Assembly (NCBI GenBank): GCA_045223835.1
Contig: JBGUZS010000170.1
Location: forward strand, 1 to 20,850
DNA: 20,850 bases
Origin: UBA1774 sp045223835
GTDB taxonomy: Bacteria > Bacillota > Clostridia > Oscillospirales > Oscillospiraceae
Reading direction: 5' to 3'
The position numbers and the translations under genes were made by a program. This document shows, in pieces, positions 14,985 to 20,850 of this stretch. The notes under the pieces were generated by a model. The model had not been told where the DNA came from. It did not search any database and saw only the letters and a list, made by a program, of their open reading frames with translations. The first letter of the stretch is position 1; each line of letters starts with the position of its first letter.

Positions 14985-16166
14985 TTACTGGTAGTTGTCG
15001 TAAATGTCCCCCAGGAACTTGGCAGCATCTTCAACGGTGAGCTCCTTGTCCACATATACGGGGCACTTCGGCCACAGATGACGGGCGGCCACCACCAGGG
15101 GAGCGCCGTCCACCACCTGCTGACGGGTGGCACCGTACTCCTTCAGGGATTTGACCTTGCAGGCCCGCATCATCTGATGGATCACATCGCCGATCTTCAG
15201 CGCGACCTCCAAATTGGTCTCCTTGCCGGTCAGCTCCACGCGCATGGCGTCGGCGATCTTCTTGATCTCCTCAGGCACATAATCCGCCATGATCTTCAGC
15301 AGCTCGGGGGTGACCCAGGCGCACTCGATGCCATGGGGAGTATGGCAGGTAGCGGAGATGGAATCGCAGGTGGCATGGCCAAGCTGGATATCCGTATCCA
15401 CGAAGGCGAGGCCGGCCCAGTTGGAGGCCAGAGCCATTTCGCCGCGGGCTGCCAGATTATCCCCATGCTCGAAGCACTCCACCAGATTATCCCGCACCCG
15501 GCGCAGAGCGCTGAGAGCCAGCAGCTCGGAATGGGGGTTGCGGTCCCGGGCGGTGATGGATTCGATGCAGTGGGCCATCACGTCGAAGCCGGCCTGGGCG
15601 GTGACGGAGGGAGGACAGGTCAGAGTCAGCTCAGGATCGATGATGCCGATGGTGGCATGGATGAAGATCGCCTGCTTCTGGCCGGTGGTCTCGTCGGTGA
15701 TGACGGAGACCATGGTCCCCTCGGAGCCGGAGCCGGAGGTGGTGGGGGCCAGGAGGATGGGCACCTTCTCAGGCTGCATGGTGGGAGGGGGTGGGGGCAG
15801 ATACTTTTCGATCTTGGTTTCCTTCAGATCCAGCAGCAGGGCCACGGCCTTGGCCAGGTCCATGCAGGAGCCGCCGCCGATACCGAGAACGGAGTCGCAG
15901 CCTTCCTTGATGGCGTATTCTGCGGCTTTGTTGATCAGACCGGAAGGCGCGTCGGGCTTGACCTCGTTCCAATACAGGAAATCGATGCCGTGGGCCTTCA
16001 GGCTCTCCTCAGCCTTGATGGTGCCGCCCGCCTTGGTCACATTGGGACCGCAGACGAAGAGCAGCTTCTTGCAGCCGAGCTTCGCCAGCTCCTCGCCCAC
16101 ACAACCGATGGCGCCGTTGCCGAAGATCACGGGGTTCAGCTGCGTGTACTTGAAAATGCCAGCCAT
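14985..16166 (-). CDS. Iron-containing alcohol dehydrogenase
   Basis: This 393-residue group III alcohol dehydrogenase reduces aldehydes or oxidises alcohols with NAD(P)H. The nucleotide loop is GIGGGSCMD at 95-103. The predicted Fe ligands are D195 and H199 in GFDVMAHCIES, H264 in LGHATCDS and H278 in CHTPHGIE, spaced as in FucO. TSGSGSEGT at 143-151 is a conserved cofactor contact. An unusual Pro run (LPPPPPT) sits at 123-129. The protein is rich in preferred codons such as CTG, GAG and AAG and has a strong AGGAGG, suggesting high expression. It may detoxify an aldehyde or act in fermentation. The substrate is unknown. The first gene of a run to topB; the 50-base leader shows no convincing -35/-10 pair. 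Confidence 0.93.
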   Translation of the reverse strand: MAGIFKYTQLNPVIFGNGAIGCVGEELAKLGCKKLLFVCGPNVTKAGGTIKAEESLKAHGIDFLYWNEVKPDAPSGLINKAAEYAIKEGCDSVLGIGGGSCMDLAKAVALLLDLKETKIEKYLPPPPPTMQPEKVPILLAPTTSGSGSEGTMVSVITDETTGQKQAIFIHATIGIIDPELTLTCPPSVTAQAGFDVMAHCIESITARDRNPHSELLALSALRRVRDNLVECFEHGDNLAARGEMALASNWAGLAFVDTDIQLGHATCDSISATCHTPHGIECAWVTPELLKIMADYVPEEIKKIADAMRVELTGKETNLEVALKIGDVIHQMMRACKVKSLKEYGATRQQVVDGAPLVVAARHLWPKCPVYVDKELTVEDAAKFLGDIYDNYQ

Positions 16167-16209
16167 GAAAATACCTCCTATACTTGATTTGTGTTCGTTT
16201 TTTATATAG

Positions 16210-16225
16210 AACGGCCTCAGCCGTT
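16210..16225 (-). other. Short inverted repeat over the phosphoesterase stop
   Basis: AACGGC, a four-base loop and GCCGTT form a 6-bp stem, and the TGA stop of the phosphoesterase lies in the loop. An AT-rich but not U-rich stretch follows. It could be a weak terminator before the alcohol dehydrogenase or chance. Confidence 0.3.
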
Positions 16226-16912
16226 TATACCGTCTTCAAAGTAGCGCTTGGGATTGGGTCTGCGGAAGCCCAAAGGCCGGTCCGGCGCGCCTTCCCTTCT
16301 TTGAACTCCGTATTCCTCCAGGTCGATGATCCGGTAGCCGGTGCAGTTGATCAGGGTCACATCCCCGCTATGATACACGGCGGAGCGATTCACGGGGTTC
16401 CCGCTGAGATGCCGGTGGCCGAACAGGTGCAGGGTAGGCTGATTCATCCGGTGTATGTCCTGAAAGCAGGAAAAGCCCTGGTGGAATTCGTCCTCCCCGT
16501 CTCCCACCCCCTTCAAGGGCGCATGGGTGACGAAAATATCGATCTTCCGATTGCGCCGGAGATCGGACTGCAGCCTGCGCACGCGTCTTTCCATCTGGCC
16601 CTCGGTGAACTGGAAATCGTTGGTGGGATCCGACCCCATACAGCCCCCGAGTCCGCCGATCCGCAAGCCCTTATACTCCAGTACTCTTCCATCCACGCTC
16701 TCGCAGCCGAAGGGCGGTTTTCGGATGTATTCCTGGTCATGGTTTCCAAACACATAGAACAAGGGGGCCGGGATCATGGTGACCAGATAGCTGAGGTAGG
16801 AGGACTTGAGATCCCCGCAGGAGATGATCATCTCAATTTCGCTGAATACGTCAGGATCGAAGTGTTCCCAAATGAAACGGCTTTCCATGTCCGAGACGGC
16901 AAGGATCTTCAT
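16217..16912 (-). CDS. Calcineurin-like metallophosphoesterase
   Basis: This 231-residue cytoplasmic phosphoesterase has the two-metal site nearly complete: D8 in VSDMES, CGDLK (D34), GNHD (N57, H58), THAPLKG (H130) and GHRHLS (H166, H168). The first motif, normally D-x-H, reads D-M-E here, so one metal ligand is Glu. That may change metal preference. The protein resembles the stand-alone phosphoesterases of Clostridia; the substrate (phosphodiester, nucleotide or phosphoprotein) is unknown. It follows the His-rich gene by 24 bases with GGAG upstream and is the last gene of the G3E operon, so it could be a client or user of the delivered metal. That link is inference. Confidence 0.88.
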   Translation of the reverse strand: MKILAVSDMESRFIWEHFDPDVFSEIEMIISCGDLKSSYLSYLVTMIPAPLFYVFGNHDQEYIRKPPFGCESVDGRVLEYKGLRIGGLGGCMGSDPTNDFQFTEGQMERRVRRLQSDLRRNRKIDIFVTHAPLKGVGDGEDEFHQGFSCFQDIHRMNQPTLHLFGHRHLSGNPVNRSAVYHSGDVTLINCTGYRIIDLEEYGVQRREGAPDRPLGFRRPNPKRYFEDGING

Positions 16913-16936
16913 GGTTGTTCCGACTCCGCCCCGCGC

Positions 16937-17503
16937 TCAGCCTTCATGGCCATGGGGCCCATGGTCATGGTGCTTGTGGCCCTCGTGCTTATGCTCATGA
17001 CAGGAGCAGTCTTCATCGTGCTCATGGTCATGATGGTGTTCGTGTCCATGGTCATGGCAGGAGCAATCCTCGCCGTGCTCATGGTCATGATGGTGATGCT
17101 CACACTCATGGGCATAGACGCACCATTGCCCGTTCTGGCCGATGATGGCTGCCGCCATCCCCTCCAGACGATCCTCCAGGGCCTCCAGCTCCGTGCCGAA
17201 CACAATGGCGGTGATCCCGATCTCTGCATTCTCCGGTTCATCGGAGGGCAGTTCGCTGCCCTTCACCTCCACGGAGCCGCCGGTGGTGGAAAGCATCAAA
17301 GCCTCCCCCGTTCTCCACTGGAGATACGCCTTGATATGCCCGATCATGGCCTCCTGCTCATCTGCCCAAAGCACGGAGATCCGCAGCTGCTCAGCGATCT
17401 GATCCCGAAGGGCAGGGATACCCGCGGCGGGCTTCAGCACGAATTTGGCAGAGGCGACCCGGGCTTCTTCATGAAGGCGGGCATTGATTTCGACTTTGAC
17501 CAT
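16937..17503 (-). CDS. Protein with a His/Asp/Cys-rich metal-binding tail, partner of the G3E GTPase
   Basis: This 188-residue protein has a folded N-terminal part (about 1-130) and a tail from 132 to the end that holds about two dozen His and five Cys. The tail contains two near-identical 19-residue units of the form HHHDHEHxEDCSCHxHxHE. The first part has no family I can name with confidence; it begins MVKVEINARLHEEARVASAK and has a GSVEVKGSELPSD strand region, plausibly the beta-rich C-terminal domain that is usually fused to COG0523 GTPases. The start at 17503 follows AAAGG and lies five bases after the GTPase stop; an upstream in-frame ATG at 17530 would overlap it. A role as metal store or chaperone (Zn, Ni or Co) is inferred from composition and neighbour. 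Confidence 0.8.
   Translation of the reverse strand: MVKVEINARLHEEARVASAKFVLKPAAGIPALRDQIAEQLRISVLWADEQEAMIGHIKAYLQWRTGEALMLSTTGGSVEVKGSELPSDEPENAEIGITAIVFGTELEALEDRLEGMAAAIIGQNGQWCVYAHECEHHHHDHEHGEDCSCHDHGHEHHHDHEHDEDCSCHEHKHEGHKHHDHGPHGHEG
16982..17095 (-). repeat. Two tandem 57-bp units encoding the His-rich tail
   Basis: Two adjacent 57-bp units (16982-17038 and 17039-17095) encode the 19-residue HHHDHEHxEDCSCHxHxHE repeat in frame. They differ at scattered positions but share long identical blocks. Partial units flank them on both sides, so the tail likely grew by slippage or unequal crossover. Confidence 0.85.
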
Positions 17504-17508
17504 GGCTC

Positions 17509-18102
17509 TTACCTTTCCAGAAAAGCCCATACAGCGTGATCAATGGGCTTGTTGGCAATGACCTTGTGCAGCTCCGCCCCGGGATTGTAGGCCTGAAGCT
17601 CGCCGGCGATCCGGTCGGCGGTCTCCGCATCCACCAGATCAACCTTGTTCAGGAGGATGCAGTCCGCCGAGTCCACCTGCGCCTCAATGAGCTGGGGCAT
17701 ATAGCTGTGCAGCCGTTTCCATCTCCCAGCGTCCGCCATGGACAGGATCTTGACCGGGACGTGGAAGCAGGCTTCCACATTGTTTTTGATTTCCAGCGGA
17801 TAGGCCACGCCCGTCGCCTCGACGATGATCCACTCCGGATCCACCGTTTCCTGAATGCTGCGGATATCGCTGATCAGGTCCGCTCCGCCGGTGCAGCATG
17901 CGCAGCCGGCAAAAAGCTCCCGGACAGCCAGCCCCTGGGCCTTCAGGACCTTGTCATCCACGCCGACCTCGCCGATCTCGTTCTCAATGATCATGACGCT
18001 GGTGCCCTCGCGCTCGCTCCGCTGCACCATATAGGCGGCCATCTGAAGCAGTGCGCTGGTCTTCCCGGAGCCGAGAAAACCGCTCAGCAGCAACACTTTC
18101 AT
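17509..18102 (-). CDS. COG0523/G3E-family GTPase (CobW-like metallochaperone)
   Basis: This 197-residue GTPase starts MKVLLLSGFLGSGKT with the P-loop at 8-15. It has IENEIGEVGVDD at 39-50, the CxCC metal motif GCACC (C67, C69, C70) that marks COG0523 proteins, EATGVAYP at 95-102 and NKVD at 152-155. These proteins hand metal ions to target enzymes using GTP. Most are about 300-400 residues with a C-terminal CobW_C domain and often a His-rich stretch; this one stops right after the G domain, and the His-rich part is a separate gene five bases downstream. The gene has GGAGG nine bases before the ATG and a promoter at 18131-18159. The metal is not decidable from sequence; zinc, cobalt and nickel are the usual options. 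Confidence 0.9.
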   Translation of the reverse strand: MKVLLLSGFLGSGKTSALLQMAAYMVQRSEREGTSVMIIENEIGEVGVDDKVLKAQGLAVRELFAGCACCTGGADLISDIRSIQETVDPEWIIVEATGVAYPLEIKNNVEACFHVPVKILSMADAGRWKRLHSYMPQLIEAQVDSADCILLNKVDLVDAETADRIAGELQAYNPGAELHKVIANKPIDHAVWAFLER

Positions 18103-18130
18103 ATCCGCTAGCCTCCATTCTCACTGTTTT

Positions 18131-18159
18131 ACAATAGCCCAAAACACCGGGAAAGTCAA
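18131..18159 (-). promoter_or_regulatory. Promoter of the GTPase operon
   Basis: On the minus strand TTGACT (18154-18159), a 17-base spacer and TATTGT (18131-18136) lie about 29 bases before the GTPase ATG. I see no inverted repeat matching a known Zur or NikR box over it, but a search with a proper matrix was not possible. Confidence 0.6.
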
Positions 18160-18197
18160 CCAAACCGCCGTCGCGGATGCTCACGGAACAGCTCAGG

Positions 18198-19169
18198 TTA
18201 CTGGGCCGGGGACGGGGATGCCGTGGCATAACTCAGGTTGGTGGTGAGATATCCGCTGGACACCCAGCCGAACTTTCCGTCATAGTATACCAGGTACCAC
18301 TTACCGCCGTCGCTTTTGGCCACGGCGCCGATTTTCGTGGCGTCGGGAATGGAGCCGATCGCCTTGTAGGAGGTGCCGGGTCCGGAACGCATATTCAGCG
18401 CGCTGGAGACGGTAACCGCATAATACACGTAATCATCATAGATGGCGTCTTCCCCGGGAACGACCTCAAGCTCCGGATAATTGGAGAGATCCAGCCAGCC
18501 CTTCCGGCCGGGCTCCTGCGTCGGTTCGACGGACGGCTCCGGCGTCGCTTCGGGGGTATCGGTCGCCTCGGGCGCCGCAGAGGGGCTCATGCCGGGGGAT
18601 GCGGGAGCGGCGGTCGAACCCGCCGGCTCAGCGGAGACGACAGGCGGATCGGAGGATTCTGACGCAGGCTTTCCCCCGCCGCTCCGAATCGTGCGGTAGA
18701 GGAACACGACCAGGAAGATGTTGAGCAGCAGACTGATCCCCAGCAGGATCACCAGAAGCAGGTTGGTGCGGGATACGGAATCCGCCTTCTGTCTCGCTTC
18801 CTGGAGCGAACGGCGATCGCTGGGCGCCTCATTCTCGGAACCGATGGGCCGCATGACCCGGGTATCTCCGGAAAGCTTCCTCGCCGGCTTCTGCGGCTCG
18901 GAAGCGGCAGGCTTGGCCGTTGACACCGCTTCGTTCAGCAGCTGTTCCGTATCTCCCATATGGATGTTCAGCTCCCGAACCGCCTCCACGGCGGGACCAT
19001 AGCCCTGCTTGGCGGACTGCTTGAGCCAATATACCGCCTGCCGGGAATACTCCTTGATTTCGTCGTTCCGTTCCGCTTCCTTCAGGCGTTTCCCATATTG
19101 CTCGGCCAGATCATATTGGGCGATCATATTGCCGTTTTTCGCTTCCTGCATCAGCTCTTCCAGATTCAT
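18198..19169 (-). CDS. Membrane protein with cytoplasmic Sel1/TPR-like part and outer SH3b domain
   Basis: The 323-residue protein has helical Sel1-like repeats at about 5-65 (KNGNMIAQYDLAEQYGKRL, then YWLKQSAKQGYGPAVEAV), a charged linker, and one membrane helix at about 137-159 (LLLVILLGISLLLNIFLVVF). A Pro/Ser/Thr/Glu-rich outer linker follows at about 165-222, and an SH3b domain at about 250-310 (ALNMRSGPGTSYKAIGSI, GKWYLVYYDGKFGWVSSGYL). SH3b domains bind peptidoglycan, so the protein probably links the wall to a cytoplasmic partner. No signal peptide precedes the helix, so orientation is N-in. The ATG at 19169 has AGGAGG six bases before it; an ATG at 19184 overlaps that site. It has its own promoter and is divergent from the DUF1015 gene. 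Confidence 0.8.
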   Translation of the reverse strand: MNLEELMQEAKNGNMIAQYDLAEQYGKRLKEAERNDEIKEYSRQAVYWLKQSAKQGYGPAVEAVRELNIHMGDTEQLLNEAVSTAKPAASEPQKPARKLSGDTRVMRPIGSENEAPSDRRSLQEARQKADSVSRTNLLLVILLGISLLLNIFLVVFLYRTIRSGGGKPASESSDPPVVSAEPAGSTAAPASPGMSPSAAPEATDTPEATPEPSVEPTQEPGRKGWLDLSNYPELEVVPGEDAIYDDYVYYAVTVSSALNMRSGPGTSYKAIGSIPDATKIGAVAKSDGGKWYLVYYDGKFGWVSSGYLTTNLSYATASPSPAQ

Positions 19170-19197
19170 GGCGCACCTCCTCATTTATCCACCCTCC

Positions 19198-19225
19198 ATT
19201 ATACAAAATGTGCCTCGGAAGTCAA
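19198..19225 (-). promoter_or_regulatory. Promoter of the SH3b membrane-protein gene
   Basis: On the minus strand TTGACT (19220-19225), a 16-base spacer and a perfect TATAAT (19198-19203) lie about 29 bases before the start codon. Confidence 0.7.
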
Positions 19226-19305
19226 CCATTTTCCCATGGGACGCGCTGCTCCGACAAGCTGCCGCGCCGGTTTTTTCCGGCAGACTGCCGCGTCCGTTTT
19301 CCACC

Positions 19306-19334
19306 TTGCAAAACCAAGTCGGCTGTGCTAGTAT
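19306..19334 (+). promoter_or_regulatory. Probable promoter of the DUF1015 gene
   Basis: TTGCAA (19306-19311), a 17-base spacer and TAGTAT (19329-19334) preceded by TG one base away (extended -10). Each box matches 4 of 6. It lies 39 bases before the chosen ATG and about 80 bases from the opposite-facing promoter. Confidence 0.5.
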
Positions 19335-19373
19335 GGCAATGTTTTATTCCGCTAAATGGAAGTGGTCAACCGA

Positions 19374-20615
19374 ATGAAGGATATTTTCATCCCCGGGGAC
19401 ATCCTTCTGCCCCAGGTCACCGATCTTGTTCGCTGGTCTGTTATCGCCTGCGACCAGTTCACCTCCCAGCCGGAATACTGGGCCAGGGTGGAGAAACTGG
19501 TTGGGGACTCCCCCAGCACCCTCCGCCTGATGCTTCCGGAAGCCTATCTCGGTCTGCCGGATCAGTCGGAAAGGTCCCGGTCCATTCTTCGCACGATGGA
19601 CGATTATCTGAAGAAAAGCCTGTTCCGTACGCTGAAAAACTCCTATGTCTATGTGGAGCGCACCTTATCCGGCGGCAAGCTGCGGCGCGGCATACTCGGG
19701 CTTCTCGATCTGGAAGCCTATGATTACCAGGAGGATTCCACTTCCCTGGTCCATGCGACGGAGGGACTGGTCCGCGAGCGGATCCCGCCCCGCCTTGCTC
19801 TGCGCCGTCAGGCCGTTTTGGAATGCGCCCATCTGGTGCTTTTCTGCGATGACCCGGATTCTCAGGCTCTGACTCTGGCCATCCGAAACGAGGGAGAACT
19901 CCTGTACGATTTCGACCTGATGCTGGGAGGCGGGCATCTTCGCGGCTGGCGCATTTCCGGCGAAGGGGCCGAGCGGCTTCGGGACAGCCTGAACCGTCTG
20001 GCCGCCCCCGAGGTCCTGCACGCCAAATATGGAAACTCTGCCGCGCCGGTGCTCTACGCCGTGGGCGACGGGAACCACAGCCTGGCAACGGCGAAGCAGA
20101 ACTGGGAACGGATCCGGGAAACGCTGACCCCCGCGCAGCGGAAATGCCATCCCGCCCGTTACACCCTTGCGGAGCTGGTAGATCTGCACGAGCCTTCCAT
20201 CGAGTTCGAGCCCATTCACCGGGTACTGTTTGATACGGATGAAAACGGTTTTCTGGAGGAAGCAGCCCGCCGATTCCCGAATACGGGGAGCGGGCATACC
20301 TTCCGCTGTATGACGGCTCAGGGCTCTTTGACCCTTTCCGCCCAGGGTACCATCGGTCAGGCCATTGCCTTCCTGGACGCTTTTCTGCTGGATTATGCCG
20401 CCCGGCATGGCGGCCGGATCGACTATATCCATGGTATGGCCGACGCAGTCAGTCTGTGTTCATGCCCGGGCAGGGCTGCCCTGCTCATGCCGGAGATGAA
20501 TAAGCTGGAGCTGTTCCCTTCCATCGTCGCCAGCGGCGTATTGCCCAAGAAGAGCTTTTCCATCGGTCCGGCGCTGGATAAGCGCTACTATCTGGAGTGC
20601 CGCAGGATCACCTGA
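19374..20615 (+). CDS. DUF1015 family protein
   Basis: This 413-residue protein begins MKDIFIPGDILLPQ and has WSVIACDQFTSQPEYW at about 21-36, GDSPSTLRLMLPEAYL and the DUF1015 signature GDGNHSLATAK. The role is unknown; the family is widespread in Clostridia and other anaerobes, and the GDGNHS/T segment looks like an active or phosphate-binding site. No signal peptide or membrane helix is seen. The ATG at 19374 fits the family N-terminus; the in-frame ATG at 19356 has no ribosome site, while GGAAGTGG lies about eight bases before the chosen one. It is the only plus-strand gene in the window and ends in a hairpin. Confidence 0.88.
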   Translation: MKDIFIPGDILLPQVTDLVRWSVIACDQFTSQPEYWARVEKLVGDSPSTLRLMLPEAYLGLPDQSERSRSILRTMDDYLKKSLFRTLKNSYVYVERTLSGGKLRRGILGLLDLEAYDYQEDSTSLVHATEGLVRERIPPRLALRRQAVLECAHLVLFCDDPDSQALTLAIRNEGELLYDFDLMLGGGHLRGWRISGEGAERLRDSLNRLAAPEVLHAKYGNSAAPVLYAVGDGNHSLATAKQNWERIRETLTPAQRKCHPARYTLAELVDLHEPSIEFEPIHRVLFDTDENGFLEEAARRFPNTGSGHTFRCMTAQGSLTLSAQGTIGQAIAFLDAFLLDYAARHGGRIDYIHGMADAVSLCSCPGRAALLMPEMNKLELFPSIVASGVLPKKSFSIGPALDKRYYLECRRIT

Positions 20616-20638
20616 AGAACAGCATGGGAAAACCAGTT

Positions 20639-20674
20639 TGACCCGGAGAGGCGGTTTGTACGCCCTCCGGGTCA
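20639..20674. terminator. Intergenic hairpin between convergent genes
   Basis: TGACCCGGAG pairs with CTCCGGGTCA, and GGCG with CGCC above a single bulged A, around a seven-base loop. It lies 23 bases after the DUF1015 stop and six bases before the stop of the opposing SDR gene. U runs are poor (CGCGTTTA on plus; AAACTGGTTTT on minus), so it probably serves both strands as a terminator of moderate strength. Confidence 0.6.
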
Positions 20675-20679
20675 CGCGT

Positions 20680-20850
20680 TTACCAGATGAAATTGGATCG
20701 GAGCATTTCTCCGTTATCCATCAGGATATCCTCCCCGGTGATGGACCGGTTCACCGCCGCAAGGTACCAGGCCAGCTCGGCCACCTCCTCCGGCTCCGCC
20801 CACTTTCCCAGAAGGGTCTCCGCCCGCACTGCCGCATACAGGTCTTCCCG
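20680..20850 (-). CDS. Short-chain dehydrogenase/reductase, C-terminal fragment
   Basis: The minus strand encodes 56 residues that end at a TAA and run off the window edge. The fragment reads LLGKWAEPEEVAELAWYLAA followed by SITGEDILMDNGE, the classic C-terminal helix and strand of classical SDR enzymes, which place the last beta strand near the NAD(P) site. The substrate and the catalytic SYK residues lie outside the window. It faces the DUF1015 gene. Confidence 0.85.
   Translation of the reverse strand, partial: REDLYAAVRAETLLGKWAEPEEVAELAWYLAAVNRSITGEDILMDNGEMLRSNFIW

Noticed and set aside
11925..16187. Very long plus-strand open frame of about 1420 codons opposite topB, the aminotransferase, the reductase and the dehydrogenase.
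   Set aside because: It is a shadow of GC-rich minus-strand genes with clear families; its protein is low-complexity, His/Gln/Gly-rich and matches no family.
16167..16216. Promoter for the alcohol dehydrogenase in its short leader.
   Set aside because: AT-rich -10-like words occur but no -35 at a suitable distance.
16982..17095. Could the 57-bp units be a CRISPR or other repeat array?
   Set aside because: Only two adjacent in-frame units without spacers, fully explained by the protein repeat.
16915..17145. Plus-strand frame with repeated His/Gly composition.
   Set aside because: It arises from the GTG/CAT repeat of the His-rich tail read on the other strand; no start signal.

Overview
The window reads as a chromosomal segment of a GC-rich (roughly 55-60 % by eye) low-GC-lineage Gram-positive bacterium, most probably an anaerobic gut-type Clostridia member. 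Supporting this are a WalRK-type two-component locus with YycH- and YycI-like partners, an oxygen-sensitive glycyl-radical activase, a Clostridia-typical DUF4125 gene, strong GGAGG ribosome sites and sigma-A-like promoters. I cannot name the genus. No rRNA, tRNA, IS element, prophage, integrase or CRISPR array was seen. Coding is dense, and all but one gene lie on the minus strand.

Layout, left to right. (1) 1-1318: a DUF4125 gene followed by a TPR-protein gene cut by the window edge, with its own promoter. (2) 1438-4156: a minus-strand operon read as walJ (MBL hydrolase), rlmH, a Cys-rich zinc-ribbon/DUF2007 protein and a glycyl-radical enzyme activase, closed by a terminator at 1396-1430. 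(3) 4240-5538: murA with its own promoter and a terminator that ends 12 bases before the walJ start. (4) 5703-10804: walI-, walH-, walK- and walR-like genes and a Nudix hydrolase, tightly coupled by overlaps. (5) 10818-16166: topoisomerase III, a MalY/PatB-type aminotransferase, an iron-sulfur-flavoprotein-like reductase and an iron-containing alcohol dehydrogenase. A perfect 14-bp GC hairpin sits between the last two. (6) 16217-18102: a metallophosphoesterase, a protein with a very His-rich tail and a COG0523/G3E GTPase, forming a metal-handling operon with its own promoter. (7) 18198-19169: a membrane protein with a cytoplasmic Sel1/TPR-like part and an outer SH3b domain, divergent from (8) a plus-strand DUF1015 gene at 19374-20615. 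(9) 20680-20850: the C-terminal end of a short-chain dehydrogenase, separated by a shared hairpin.

How they fit together. The core is the cell-wall stress locus. WalR, WalK, WalH, WalI, WalJ and RlmH keep the order known from Bacillus, but a self-contained murA unit is inserted before walJ and no htrA is present. The right part is metabolic and metal-related. The most unusual unit is the G3E GTPase, which lacks the usual C-terminal domain and is followed five bases later by a separate protein with a repeated His/Asp/Cys tail. This suggests a two-piece metallochaperone. The left part holds an activase with no glycyl-radical enzyme in view and two poorly characterised families, DUF4125 and DUF2007.
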